From Owenia fusiformis (lineage: Eukaryota; Annelida; Polychaeta; Sabellida; Oweniidae), in the NCBI GenBank assembly GCA_903813345.2, contig CAIIXF020000010.1:32270425-32334424 (forward strand): a stretch of DNA of 64,000 bases, given 5' to 3'. Every line of letters starts with the position of its first letter. Position 1 is the first letter of the stretch. Position numbers and translations under genes: made by a program. This document shows, in pieces, positions 37,901-48,780 of this stretch. The notes under the pieces were generated by a model that worked only from the letters and a program-made list of their open reading frames with translations, had not been told where the DNA came from and ran no database searches.

Positions 37901-39761
37901 ATTAACAAGTTTCTCTTTAAAAGTAAAAAACAAACAGAGTAGGAGCAAGTATTCTGAATATGTCGGTATGCAGTATAACGAAACGCGATTTAAGTAACCA
38001 TGTAAATGTGACAATATTATCAGTGATTAGTACTACCTAAAGGGTAGGCAAAACAGTTATTAAAAACACTTAAAGATCTACATGTAGGAATACAACCGAT
38101 CATTGTGAACAAACAAATGACGTACTTTGTATCGATCAATAAAAGAGTAGAGTATACAAAAGTGATGTGCTGATTTCAGGTGTTCAACAAAAAATTGGAC
38201 TAGTATATGCCACAAACTTCTTCTATGCATACCTGAAGATTGTCATCCAACGAGGTACATGTCCAGGCTCAAGTAAGTCACTCTTTCACTATCAACGGTA
38301 ATTGATGCTCAAGCTTCTACAGGGTGTCAAATAAATACGTCCCTCCATACGCTTTATTGTAAACACAATGTTGCATAACTTTTTTTCTGCATGATTTCTT
38401 AATTGTTCTACAGTACTTTAAAACTAGGCCTAATGGAGCAAGAAGTTCCAAAAGTAAAAAAATTGGGGTAAAAATATTTAAATTGTCCCAAATAGTAAAA
38501 TGGTAACTATGGTAATTGGTAAATGGTAATTATTGTAAAAAAAACTTTAGTTTACTGGAATAAAGTATACACTTTTGGGATGTTTAGAAAATACACCTGA
38601 TAAGAATTGATATTTTCCATCAATGAATAAAATCATACAATCACAGATATGACGAATATTGACGATATTCGATTTGTAATACACTGTTTTCATTATTCGG
38701 TATTTTTGGTTCACAACTGATTACTACACATTTTTTGATCACGACACCTCAAACAATATTTTAAGCTTTTGACATAATTAAGCAATATAACCCCGAGATT
38801 ATGATTGTCTCATTCCTGGTTAGGAAGAGGAATATGAAATAGTTTGATATTCAATCGTCATTAGTCACGTCTATTACAAATATAAAACGATGGGCTAGCA
38901 TAAAATAGATTGGACGTTTGAATTGATAATCAAGATAATAATTTGATGTGTTGCGAAGTTTTTCTCTGTTGGTTGATACCTCTGATTGTTGTGATAATGT
39001 ATTTTTCAGAATTGAAGGACACGATTCAAGAATATATTGATAAAAAAGATTTGAAACGAAGAAAAATTAGAATGGCCAAAAAGCTGTATATACTAGTTCC
39101 TGATTCTGGAAAGTGTCCAAACTTGATGAGCGAAAAGGACCCCAAAATGAAGAAAACGTATTTCTTCGAGTTTAAAGCAAATCGTGCAGGTTCGTCGAGG
39201 ACATTCACAAACACAGTGTGGAAATTTAAGATTGGAGACCAGGTAGGGTATCACTCACTGTAGTTTATGAATAGTTAATTTAAAAATGACAGGGATAGTG
39301 TTAATCACGCTTTTACTATATTATCCTTGAAAACGAAAAAAACGAAAAAAAAGTTAAACAGATAAATCAATTAAAATATCTCAGAAATAGTTCATATTTA
39401 ATATAATACCGTACTCATTAAAAACCAATTTTACAAATTTTTAAATTAAACTATTTTCCAGGATTATCATGTCTTGGCTGAGTTTGCTACTATCCTTCAA
39501 ACGTTGACAGAGCTGCCGGAACAGATCATTAATGACAAGGAAAAGAGAATTGAAACGAGAAAATTTTACAAAGAGCTCAAACGTAATATTGATAACACTT
39601 TCGGAGAGTATGGTGATGTTGTTGAACTAGTAGATATTGACGATTCATCGCCAACGATATCTGAAGTCCTTAAAGAGAAAATAGATAAAGACTTTAAAGA
39701 GGCTGATCACAGTACTGTAAATCCTGTAAAATTGGCCAACATTAATGTCAAACTAATGTGA
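34978..39761 (+). CDS. Gene C: connexin-like channel fused to a STING ligand-binding domain
   Basis: Five coding exons (34978-35656, 37820-37879, 38180-38272, 39010-39242, 39462-39761) join in frame to about 454 residues; a 5'UTR acceptor is at 34957. Residues 1-226 are the four-pass module seen in genes B and D (two Cys per loop; LYGFQIPSQFVCS; CDVLKVTGKT before TM4). Residues 227-246 are a linker. From about 248 a STING domain follows: FFYAYLK, KKLYILVPDSGKCPNLMSE, NRAGSSRTFTNTVW and LAEFATILQTL. Aligned by eye to human STING, Y264, R336, R341, E362 and T365 fall on Y167, R232, R238, E260 and T263; Y163 becomes Phe, Y240 Phe and P264 Ile. No C-terminal TBK1-binding tail is seen. STING binds cyclic dinucleotides; I infer that this receptor gates or oligomerises the pore. 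A retrotransposon LTR supplies the present stop. Confidence 0.85.
36494..37471. repeat. Foldback-like element in gene C intron 1
   Basis: TGTATCAAAATTGGACATTA at about 36494 is inverted near 37451-37471. The left arm holds tandem ACTCGCATCA/TATGCGAAA words (about 36535-36640), and ATCACACGGATTGTGT-type words recur (about 36740, 37385). No coding is supported. The rest of the intron (35657-37819) shows nothing else. Confidence 0.5.
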
Positions 39762-40981
39762 GGGACGTTTTGTCCAAAATAAATAAACAAGAGAAATTTA
39801 TAAAATATTTTATATTATATCATGTATTATATCAGTCAACTTCCTTATTGATCATGTATTGATCATGTATATGTTGCACAACTACCTTAATGTTCAACTG
39901 CTATGTTGCACAACTACCTTAACACAACTGCTGTTGTTGTACAACTACCTTAAAAGATAAATCACAAAAGAGTGACAACTACCTTAACATATAAATTAGC
40001 CTACAAAAGAGTGACAACTACCTTAATCCATGAAAGTGTAGAACTACCTTAATCCATGAAAGTGTGGAACTACCTTAATTCATAAAATGTAAAACATTAC
40101 AAAAGAGTGACCAGTCTGCCAGTGCAGTACTGTTGGTGGAATGCCTAAAAATAAAAATTCACACCATAAGTTGATATGTAGCAATAAAGTAAAATGTCAT
40201 TAAAATGCAGATTAATTAATGTTTAATGTTTTAGTTGATAAAACCATATTTGTGATGGGGATTAAGTAATATATGAATGAATCTTTATTTCCCCATACAA
40301 TGCCTGAAGCATTATATAAACATCAAAACACATGAAGCATGACTTGTTCAATATGGTCAATAGGGTCAAGTTGACCTTACAAAATGTCGTATTGACCTTA
40401 CACATACTACAAATATAAATCAAATAACAAGAGTGGAATTTTACCTGACAATAAAGCTACTTGGGCTGTGAGTGTGGGCATATGGTAAAGTAGGTCAGCT
40501 AGGAACTAACCTAAAAATGTACATTTGAACCTAAGTGAAAATGTAAACAAAGGAATGAAATCCAATATGGCTGATGTTGAAATTTGCAAAATATCTTGGA
40601 GTCTTTCCTTAAACTCCTAATAACTTCAAAATTACAAACGGTATATAAAAAAATACCTATTTCAACATAGAGATTATATATTAATCTTTAAAACTAACTA
40701 TATGAATAATATACTGAGACAATATAACTTGTTTAGAAATTGGACAAAGTATGGAAAAATATTTACCACATCCAGAAGATTCAAAAGCAGGCCCAACACT
40801 AAAGTACATGATCATGTGACCTAGATCATGTGATACAGTGGTTACTAAACCTTTTTAAAGGTGGCATATCAGTACAGTCTCAGTATGTGCTGTGTTGAGA
40901 AGTAGTATACATTGGGTAGGAATAATCAGTTGTACCAACAATATTTAATATTTGAAAGTATTTATAAAAGTGCATGTCACA
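39757..40981 (-). repeat. LTR (3' LTR of the minus-strand element)
   Basis: 1225 bp, matching 47470-48690. It includes a stretch of short repeats built on ACAACTACCTTAA (about 39865-40080). On the + strand an AATAAA lies at about 39780, roughly 15-20 bp after gene C's stop, and could serve as that gene's polyadenylation signal. Confidence 0.92.
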
Positions 40982-41324
40982 TCCACGCGGACTCGTCTTC
41001 ATTTCAATAAAATGAACCTTAAACACGGCTACAGTAAACTGATATAATAAATGTACAATATCTTAAATGAATAAGAAAATTTAATACAAACATCAAAAAC
41101 ATAAGTTAAAATAATCAAATGATTCAAAATATCTGTCAATAAGATGAATAATTCTCTAAACGCTATTAGATTGGTATTTCCTCCCCTAATTAACAACCAC
41201 GACCAAAAAATAGATAGTTTATAAAATTATAGATCCCACTACAGTCATGATTTTGAAAAATGTTTTAAATTGTAGCTACTATCTTAACTACTGTAACGCG
41301 CAGAAATCAGAGTGAAATCTCAAT

Positions 41325-44300
41325 CTACTTCTGTTGATCTAAAAGTCTCTTAGACCTTCTCAGTTGAGGCACTTCTGCAGCTGTATCCTCATTAAGGAGC
41401 TTTTTGTTTCTGATCCCTTCTGGCAATTCTTTTAAATCTTCTCTATTTACAGTTTTCCTCAGTGAGTCTTCATTCTCAATTGTATATGTGTCTCCTTTCC
41501 TTTCAATCACTTTGTATACCGAATCTTCATAATAGTCTTGTATCTTGTTTCTTCCAAGTGTTCTCCTTCTTGTTAAGACTTTTCTTCCAACATCTATTTT
41601 ATCTTCAATGATTGTTGGTTTCTTGTCATGTCTTTTTTTCCTTCTATCAGCATTTTGATTCATATTTTCTTCTGCATGAGCATAAGCTTCTTTGAACGTC
41701 TGCTTTTGTTTGGTTACCCAGTTATCTGCTTTATTTCCTTCAGAATCTTCATCGTCATTCTCTGAATCAAGCACTAAAGATAGTGGTAGTAATGCTTCTC
41801 GACCAAACATCATGTAAAACGGTGAATAACCCGTGGAGCTATGTGGGGTTATGTTGTAAGAATACACCAACTCCTTCAGGTATTCTGGCCATTTGTTCTT
41901 CGTCTTTGCTTCTAGTGACAGCAGTAGATTATGGAGGGTTCTGTTGAACCGTTCGCACTGACCATTTCCTTGGGGATGGTACGGTGTGGTTCGTGACTTC
42001 TGAACATTGTATGTTTTACACAAACAGTCTACTATCTTGCTTTCAAAATTCCTTCCCTGGTCGCTGTGTAGTCGTTTGGGAATACCATAAACTAAAAACA
42101 GATCTTTTACAAGAACTTTTGACACTGTTTCAGCTGTTTGGTCCTTAGTTTCTTTGGCAATTGTAAACTTTGTAAAGACGTCAGTTATGATCAAAACGTT
42201 TTCCATTCCGTTGGTAGCTTTTCCAAAAGTGTAAAATCAATACAGACTAGGTCTAGTGGTGATTTTGCAGATAATCGTCCCATGGGAGTAATGATTTTGT
42301 GAAAGGGCATCTTGCCAAATACACATCGATTACATGTCTTGATATATTCACATATGTCTTGTTTCATTCCTGGCCAAAAGTATCTATCACTAATCAGTTT
42401 ATCAGTTCTTTCAACACCTTGGTGTCCTGCAAAGTCATGTCCCGCTTTTAGAACTTCTTCTTTTAGAACAGTTGGAATAGCAACTTGATCATCTTTATCA
42501 TTTGACTTCACCTTCCTATACAATATGTTATCAACTAGTCGGAGTTTATGTCTTTGTTTCTCCCATTTTCTTTGATGTTTTGTCATCTTCTTCAGTATCT
42601 TAGGTGTTGGAATAATGTTATGTTTTATGATTTCTTTGATGAGACTGATATCTTGATCATCGTCTTGCAATGTGGCTAGACCTTCCTTCGTAATAGTTGG
42701 GAAGACAGTTGTTTCTGTTGGAGTTATATCACTTTCTACTGTCAGAACATTTACTTCCTTCTGGTTAATTTCTGTAGACAGATCTGGAAGGTGTGTTGTG
42801 TTTGTGATCTCTGCGATAACACTCATAGCACTGACTTCGAAGTCATCATCCTCATCTTCATCTTCTGAACTGTGTTCTAGTCTGGAGAGTGCATCTGCTG
42901 CAGTGTTCTTTATTCCTGGCTTGTACTTTATCTCAAAGTTGAAGCATGCTAAGTCAGACACCCAACGTTGCTCTAATACTGGTAGTTTCTTCTTTCGCAT
43001 GATATACGTCAATGGGTTATTGTCTGTGAAAATTGTGAATTTTGATCCAAGTAGAAAATCTCTGAACTTTTCTGTAACAGACCATTTAAGTGCTAACAGC
43101 TCCAACTTTTTGGAAGAGTAGTTGTTCATATTTTTCTCGCCTCCTCTCAGCGATCGGCTGCCATATCCAATGACTCTCATCTTTCCTTCTTGTTCTTGGA
43201 GAAGTTCACATCCGAGTCCTGATGATGACGCATCTATCTCTAATACAAAAGGCTTGTTGTAGTCTGCGAAAGCAAGGACTGGTGCTGTAGACATTTTGTC
43301 TTTAAGTGTAGCTTGTGCTTGTGTACAATCTTCTGTCCATAGCTTTTCAATATTCTCGGTCTTCTTTTTTGTTCTTTTTGTGACTTTTGTAACAAGGTTA
43401 TGTAATGGTTGGGCAGTAGCTGCATAGTTCTTCACAAAACGTCTGTGGTATCCTGCCAATCCAAGAAATCTTCTGAGATCCTTCAGGGTCTTCGGCTGTT
43501 TCCAGTTCACTATCACCTTAATCTTTTCAGGATCAGGCTTTATTCCTTCTTTCGATATCTGGTGACCAAGGTATGTTACAGTCTCTTTAAAGAAGTAACA
43601 CTTTTTCAATTCAAGCTTCAAGTTGTAGCTGTGTAAAATTGAAAAGACATTCTCTAGCCTATGAATCATTTCTTCGATGGTAGAAGAGTATACTAATAAA
43701 TCATCGAGATAGACGAGTAAGGTTTTGAAAATCTCATCTTTAAATGCCATGGTCATTAATCTTTGGTAAGTCGCAGGTGCGTTGCAGAGGCCGAATGGCA
43801 TGCGTAAGTACTCAAAAGTGCCAAAAGGTGTGGTAAAAGATGTTTTGTGAATATCCTCTTGAGCTACCTTAACCTGATGATAAGCGCTTTGAAGATCCAA
43901 TGAGCAGAACCACTTTGCATTCAGCAGTGCATCCATACTTTCCTGTATACGAGGGAGTGGGAAGACATCCTTCTTTGTGTTGTGATTCAGCTGTCTGTAA
44001 TCCACGCATAGTCTAAGTGATTTATTTTTCTTTCTGACGAGAACAATAGGGCTAGCGAAGTTTCTACTACTTGGGCGAATGATCTTTTTCTGTATTAGTG
44101 TGTCAATACGTCTCGAAGTTCTTGAAAAACTGCAGGAGGCACTCTACGGAAAGGTTCATTCACAGCAAAATCGTCTGGTGTAGGTATTTTGTGTTCAATT
44201 GCATCAGTATACCCCAAATCATTTTCGTCTGTTCCAAAGATTTTGTGGTATTTGTAAAATAACTTTGCAGTCTTCTTGCGTTCATCTTCTGTTCCAGGGA

Positions 44301-44334
44301 AATATTCTAACAGTCTGTTTACTTCTTGGATAAC
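41325..44334 (-). pseudogene. Pol polyprotein: reverse transcriptase, RNase H, integrase; frame breaks
   Basis: Read on the minus strand, the region just after the gag-protease stop (from 44334) has a pol-like leader, then a break near 44100. The RT frame (about 44100-42191) has FSLDLQSAYHQV, LRMPFGLCNAPATYQ and the catalytic YLDD, then RNase H (LEIDASSSGLG, FTDNNPLTYI) and the integrase H-x3-H...C-x2-C zinc site. A one-base break near 42215 moves the integrase core to a second frame (stop near 41325), with the DDE residues in IITD, HSDQGRNFE and GQCERFNRT. A basic C-terminal domain follows. Two frame breaks make this copy defective unless they are errors. Confidence 0.88.
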
Positions 44335-44337
44335 ATG

Positions 44338-46326
44338 CTATGGGACTGTTGGCTCTTCTTCATCATTCTCAATTGGTTTTGATTTCAAATTCTCGTTTGT
44401 AGCTATTTTTACTGTATTGTCCTGTATGCTGTATGAAACTTTACAACAGTTTACTGTTGCAGAATGTAATTGTCCTATTGGAGTTCTTTTGGTAAGTATT
44501 ACACTCGTTTCCGAAGCATTTAAGACACGTATTGTAGCACTTCCAGATGTTGCATCTATGTATCCATTCATAACTTGGACATTTCCAGGTAAGACTCTAT
44601 CCAATGGTTCGACTAAACCTTGTCCTCTAAAAGAACCCGTAGAAACATCTACATCAACAGTTGTTGAGGCTGGGATAAACACCTGTCCTTTCACACGTAT
44701 AAGATGTGTTCTTTCTTCTGTGTCATTTGGTGTGGATTGAAACGTTGGCAAATGTTTCAAGACATTCATTCCTATTAACAGATCTGGATATGATCCGGAT
44801 TCTTCGTGTACTAGAATTCCACAGTCCTTTATGGTGATATCTTGTATTATTATATCTTCTATGAGGAGACCTTTGTATGGTATTTTGAGATTATTAGCTG
44901 CTTTGAGGTCAAGAAGTTGAAATGGTTGTAGTTCTTTGACAAATTGATTTTCATAAAATTCCTTTGACATAAGCATAACACTGCTCCCAGAGTCCATTAT
45001 TCCTGTAGTTTCTATATCTCCAATTTTGATATCCCATTTCTGCGTTTCACCAACAATTTTCTCCATGTTTGGATGACAAGATATACAAGTTGTATCTGTT
45101 GTCAGATTGACATTTGTTATGACTTCATTTGGTTTGCTATCTGAGTTTTTAGGGTCATTTACTTGTACACTGTGATTATCATATCGTTCATTGCTGTTGT
45201 AGTAGTTTGATGGTCTTCTGGAGTAATTGTTTCCTCTTGATCTTCCTCTTCCTCGGTAGTTGTTTTGACCTCTGTTGAAACGGTTGTTGAATTGTCCTCT
45301 GCCATAACTGTTGAAATTCTGTTGTGGGTTGTTTTTCATTTCCTTTATTTCATTCAGTTCATTCTCCATTTTGTTTTGTTTTTCTAGTAAGGTCCTCATC
45401 ATACTGTGTAGTGTGTTGTTACTATCTACTGTGTTTGCTGTAGTCTTTTTTGTTTCCATGGAGTCACTCTGCTTTTCGTTTAGTTCGTATTGAAAGGCTG
45501 TTTCTCTCAATGTGTGGAATGTAGTTGAACTGTTATAGTCCGAGATTCCTCTTAATTCCCATCTCATTTTAGGACAGCATACACCTTCTATTAGTTGCTC
45601 TTTTAACAGCTTGTCTTCATCAACCTTTTCATCTTGATTTTGTTTCACAATATCCATTAACTTCATAAAGGCTTGGGTATATTGAGCTATTGTCTCATTT
45701 GGATGCTGCTTTCTAGTATAGAATTCTGTCATTGATTTATGAGAAGACTTGTGTATTCCGAAAACTCGTTGTAGTGTTTTAAATATCTCAGTAGGTGTTG
45801 GGTTTGTCAGGTATCTCGCTTCTCTTCTAGGATTTGGACCTAGATGATATACAACAAAGTCTTCTTTCTCCGAGTTGTTTTTCAAATCTCGTATGGCCAT
45901 TGTAGCATCCTCAATCCAGTCATAGATATCCTCATCCTTGTTTCCCATAAATTTACTCAATTTTGGTTTCTTCGATATATACTGCGTATTCTTTGAACTA
46001 GTTTCTGGTGTACTACTAGCGCTTTGAGTGTCAGCTAAAGTTTTTCTATCTGGTATTTCTTCATCCAAATACTTCTTTTTGAGGATCGCCAACTCTTTTT
46101 CCATATTTATCATTCTGAGAAGTTCTCTTCTTTTTACTCTCTCTTCTTTATCGAGGGTTTCTGCCATATCATCTATCGCTCGTTCAGCTTCAGATTTATG
46201 ATCCTTTGTAGTTGTTTTTTTCTTTGTCGGGTCCTCTTGGCGCAATGTTTCAGCCATTTCATCTATTATACGTTCTGCTCCAGCTTTAATATCGCTTGGT
46301 GTTACTCCATCTTGTGCTTCAGCCAT
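44338..46326 (-). CDS. Gag-protease polyprotein of the LTR retrotransposon
   Basis: About 662 residues from ATG 46326. The N-terminal 120 residues are charged and helical, with two similar DIKAGAERIIDEMAETL-type stretches. The middle is a Gag capsid-like region (YDWIEDATMAIRDLK, FYTRKQHPNETIAQYTQAF). An RG-rich segment (NRGQNNYRGRGRSRG) replaces the usual CCHC zinc knuckle as the likely nucleic-acid-binding part. A retropepsin-type aspartic protease motif (IMDSGSS) is near residue 444. The frame ends at TAG 44338-44340 and continues open in the same frame into pol, so stop readthrough or a nonsense change are both possible. Confidence 0.88.
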   Translation of the reverse strand: MAEAQDGVTPSDIKAGAERIIDEMAETLRQEDPTKKKTTTKDHKSEAERAIDDMAETLDKEERVKRRELLRMINMEKELAILKKKYLDEEIPDRKTLADTQSASSTPETSSKNTQYISKKPKLSKFMGNKDEDIYDWIEDATMAIRDLKNNSEKEDFVVYHLGPNPRREARYLTNPTPTEIFKTLQRVFGIHKSSHKSMTEFYTRKQHPNETIAQYTQAFMKLMDIVKQNQDEKVDEDKLLKEQLIEGVCCPKMRWELRGISDYNSSTTFHTLRETAFQYELNEKQSDSMETKKTTANTVDSNNTLHSMMRTLLEKQNKMENELNEIKEMKNNPQQNFNSYGRGQFNNRFNRGQNNYRGRGRSRGNNYSRRPSNYYNSNERYDNHSVQVNDPKNSDSKPNEVITNVNLTTDTTCISCHPNMEKIVGETQKWDIKIGDIETTGIMDSGSSVMLMSKEFYENQFVKELQPFQLLDLKAANNLKIPYKGLLIEDIIIQDITIKDCGILVHEESGSYPDLLIGMNVLKHLPTFQSTPNDTEERTHLIRVKGQVFIPASTTVDVDVSTGSFRGQGLVEPLDRVLPGNVQVMNGYIDATSGSATIRVLNASETSVILTKRTPIGQLHSATVNCCKVSYSIQDNTVKIATNENLKSKPIENDEEEPTVP

Positions 46327-47469
46327 TTTGAAATACTAACGTAAAATAGTCACTTAAAATAGTCGCGTAAAATATTCACTCTGATTCCGCATGCGCCGAA
46401 TATAATATCCGAATGTTTAAAAGACAAAGTAAAAAAAACATTCAAATTTTTAAAAGACAAAGTAGTGGAAAATATTTACAAAGTTCTTCTAGTGAAGGCT
46501 ACACATGAAGTAATTAATATAAAGTACCAAGTATTACTGACATATACTGGTTATCAGTTGGTTACCTCGTATTAAATGTAAAATAGATGTCTCTATATAG
46601 ATGACATGTACGCAATACGTTCACTACCCTTGTATCATATGTAAAATATTGTATTCAGCAACTCTGCAGTGATCAATATGTATATTCATTGAATAACCTA
46701 TCTGAAGTGTTTTGTATATATACTTTGGGTTTATATCCCTACAATTACTAATTGTTGTGGTTGCTCTGTATATAAACAGTCCTTCACGTTATGATAAAGG
46801 TATACACCAACTGTTCACTGTCCCTGTTTTAGTACAGGTAAGTCACATCAACTCAAAATGTTATTTGCTATGCAAGTGTCTCTATAGATGGAGTTCCAGG
46901 TAAATGATAATGCTTAATGTTCATAAAGATGGCGCACTAGGTATAGTATCACTCAATGTTCAAGAAAGCGCTCAATTATGTAATAGCTCAATGTTCATAA
47001 AGATGGCGCTCTATTATAGTGATAATTCAATGTTCATATAGATGGCGCTCTATTATAGTGATAATTCAATGTTCATATAGATGGCGCTCTATTATACTGC
47101 TTAATGTTTCCTATAGATGGCGCTCTGTTATCATACATGTAACTCTCAAACCTTTTCGGGAACTCATCTGGGTAATCAGGCGGCAACTAGTCCACTGGAA
47201 CTGGTCACTCTTGCTAACTAAGCATGAAGTACTAGCTGACTAAACTACTAATTACCTTATCATGGGCTTAGGGCTACTAGTGGAGTAAGTCATGAGATAA
47301 AATTCATGGATTCCTTAAATTTATTTCCAATGGACATCCATGGTAAAATTTACAAAGGGAAATAATTGTAAAGAACACCCGTTGTAAAATTTGCAAAAGG
47401 AAGTACCCGCAGTACCATTTGTGAGGAGCACCCGCAGTACCATTTGTGAGGAATACCCGCAGTACCATT
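46327..47469 (-). other. Retrotransposon 5' leader with tandem repeats and a triplicated primer-binding-like site
   Basis: Next to the 5' LTR (minus-strand sense), the LTR edge plus TGGTACTGCGGGT, the likely primer-binding site, occurs three times in 24-bp steps (about 47399-47469), with weaker units further in. The tRNA is not identified. A second tandem array of about 38 bp (AATGTTCATATAGATGGCGC) is repeated five or so times at 46915-47125. The rest has no coding. Confidence 0.65.
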
Positions 47470-48690
47470 TGTGAGGGACGTTTTGTCCAAAATAAATAAA
47501 CAAGAGAAATTTATAAAATATTTTATATTATATCATGTATTATATCAGTCAACTTCCTTATTGATCATGTATTGATCATGTATATGTTGCACAACTACCT
47601 TAATGTTCAACTGCTATGTTGCACAACTACCTTAACACAACTGCTGTTGTTGTACAACTACCTTAAAAGATAAATCACAAAAGAGTGACAACTACCTTAA
47701 CATATAAATTAGCCTACAAAAGAGTGACAACTACCTTAATCCATGAAAGTGTAGAACTACTTTAATCCATGAAAGTGTGGAACTACCTTAATTCATAAAA
47801 TGTAAAACATTACAAAAGAGTGACCAGTCTGCCAGTGTAGTACTGTTGGTGGAATGCCTAAAAATATAAAATTCACACCATAAGTTGATATGTAGCAATA
47901 AAGTGAAATGTCATTAAAATGCAGATTAATGTTTAATGTTTTAGTTGATAAAACCATATTTGTGATGGGGATTAAGTAATATATGAATGAATCTTTATTT
48001 CCCCACACAATGCCTGAAGCATTATATAAACATCAAAACACATGAAGCATGACTTGTTCAATATGGTCAATAGGGTCATGTTGACCTTACAAAATGTCGT
48101 ATTGACCTTACACATACTACAAATATAAATCAAATAACAAGAGTGGAATTTTACCTGACAATAAAGCTACTTGGGCTGTGAGTGTGGGCATATGGTAAAG
48201 TAGGACAGCTAGGAACTAACCTAAAAATGTACATTTGAACCTAAGTGAAAATGTAAACAAAGGGATGAAATCCAATATGGCTGATGTTGAAATTTGCAAA
48301 ATATCTTGGAGTCTTTCCTTAAACTCCTAATAACTTCAAAATTACAAACGGTATATAAAAAATACCTATTTCAACATAGAGATTATATATTAATCTTTAA
48401 AACTAACTATATGAATAATATACTGAGACAATATAACTTGTTTAGAAATTGGACAAAGTATGGAAAAATATTTACCACATCCAGAAGATTCAAAAGCAGG
48501 CCCAACACTAAAGTACATGATCATGTGACCTAGATCATGTGATACAGTGGTTACTAAACCTTTTTAAAGGTGGCATATCAGTACAGTCTCAGTATGTGCT
48601 GTGTTGAGAAGTAGTATACATTGGGTACGAATAATCAGTTGTACCAACAATATTTAATATTTGAAAGTATTTATAAAAGTGCATGTCACA
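47470..48690 (-). repeat. LTR (5' LTR of the minus-strand element)
   Basis: 1221 bp, near-identical to 39757-40981; small differences include a 4-bp TTAA loss near 47928 and scattered substitutions. It ends TCACA, followed by the CTAA duplication. Confidence 0.92.
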
Positions 48691-48780
48691 CTAAAAAGCC
48701 ATTAATCACAACATCTATGTCATCTATGTTGCTGCTACAAGCAGAGGCATCAGGCATCCAGTTGAAGGCATGCCAATAAA
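48691..48780 (+). other. Displaced 3' end of gene C (original stop, 3'UTR and poly(A) signal)
   Basis: Directly after the right CTAA duplication, the gene C frame continues three codons (K-S-H) to a TAA at 48703-48705, with AATAAA at 48775-48780. This is the ancestral end of gene C, now 8.9 kb from its last exon. Confidence 0.78.

Larger units (their letters stand above)
39757..48690 (-). mobile_element. Ty3/Gypsy-type LTR retrotransposon, 8.9 kb
   Basis: Two near-identical LTRs (39757-40981 and 47470-48690) bound a minus-strand gag-protease-RT-RNase H-integrase element. LTR ends are TGTGA...TCACA. A CTAA duplication flanks the whole (39753-39756, 48691-48694). The LTRs differ by a handful of substitutions and small indels, so insertion is recent. 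RT-RNase H-integrase order puts it with Ty3/Gypsy (Metaviridae-like). Pol carries frame breaks and a stop separates gag-protease from pol, so this copy is probably not autonomous. No env-like frame is seen. It sits at the 3' end of gene C in the opposite direction. Confidence 0.93.

Noticed and set aside
42672-43121. Plus-strand open frames inside the retrotransposon
   Set aside because: Antisense shadows of the RT-RNase H region.
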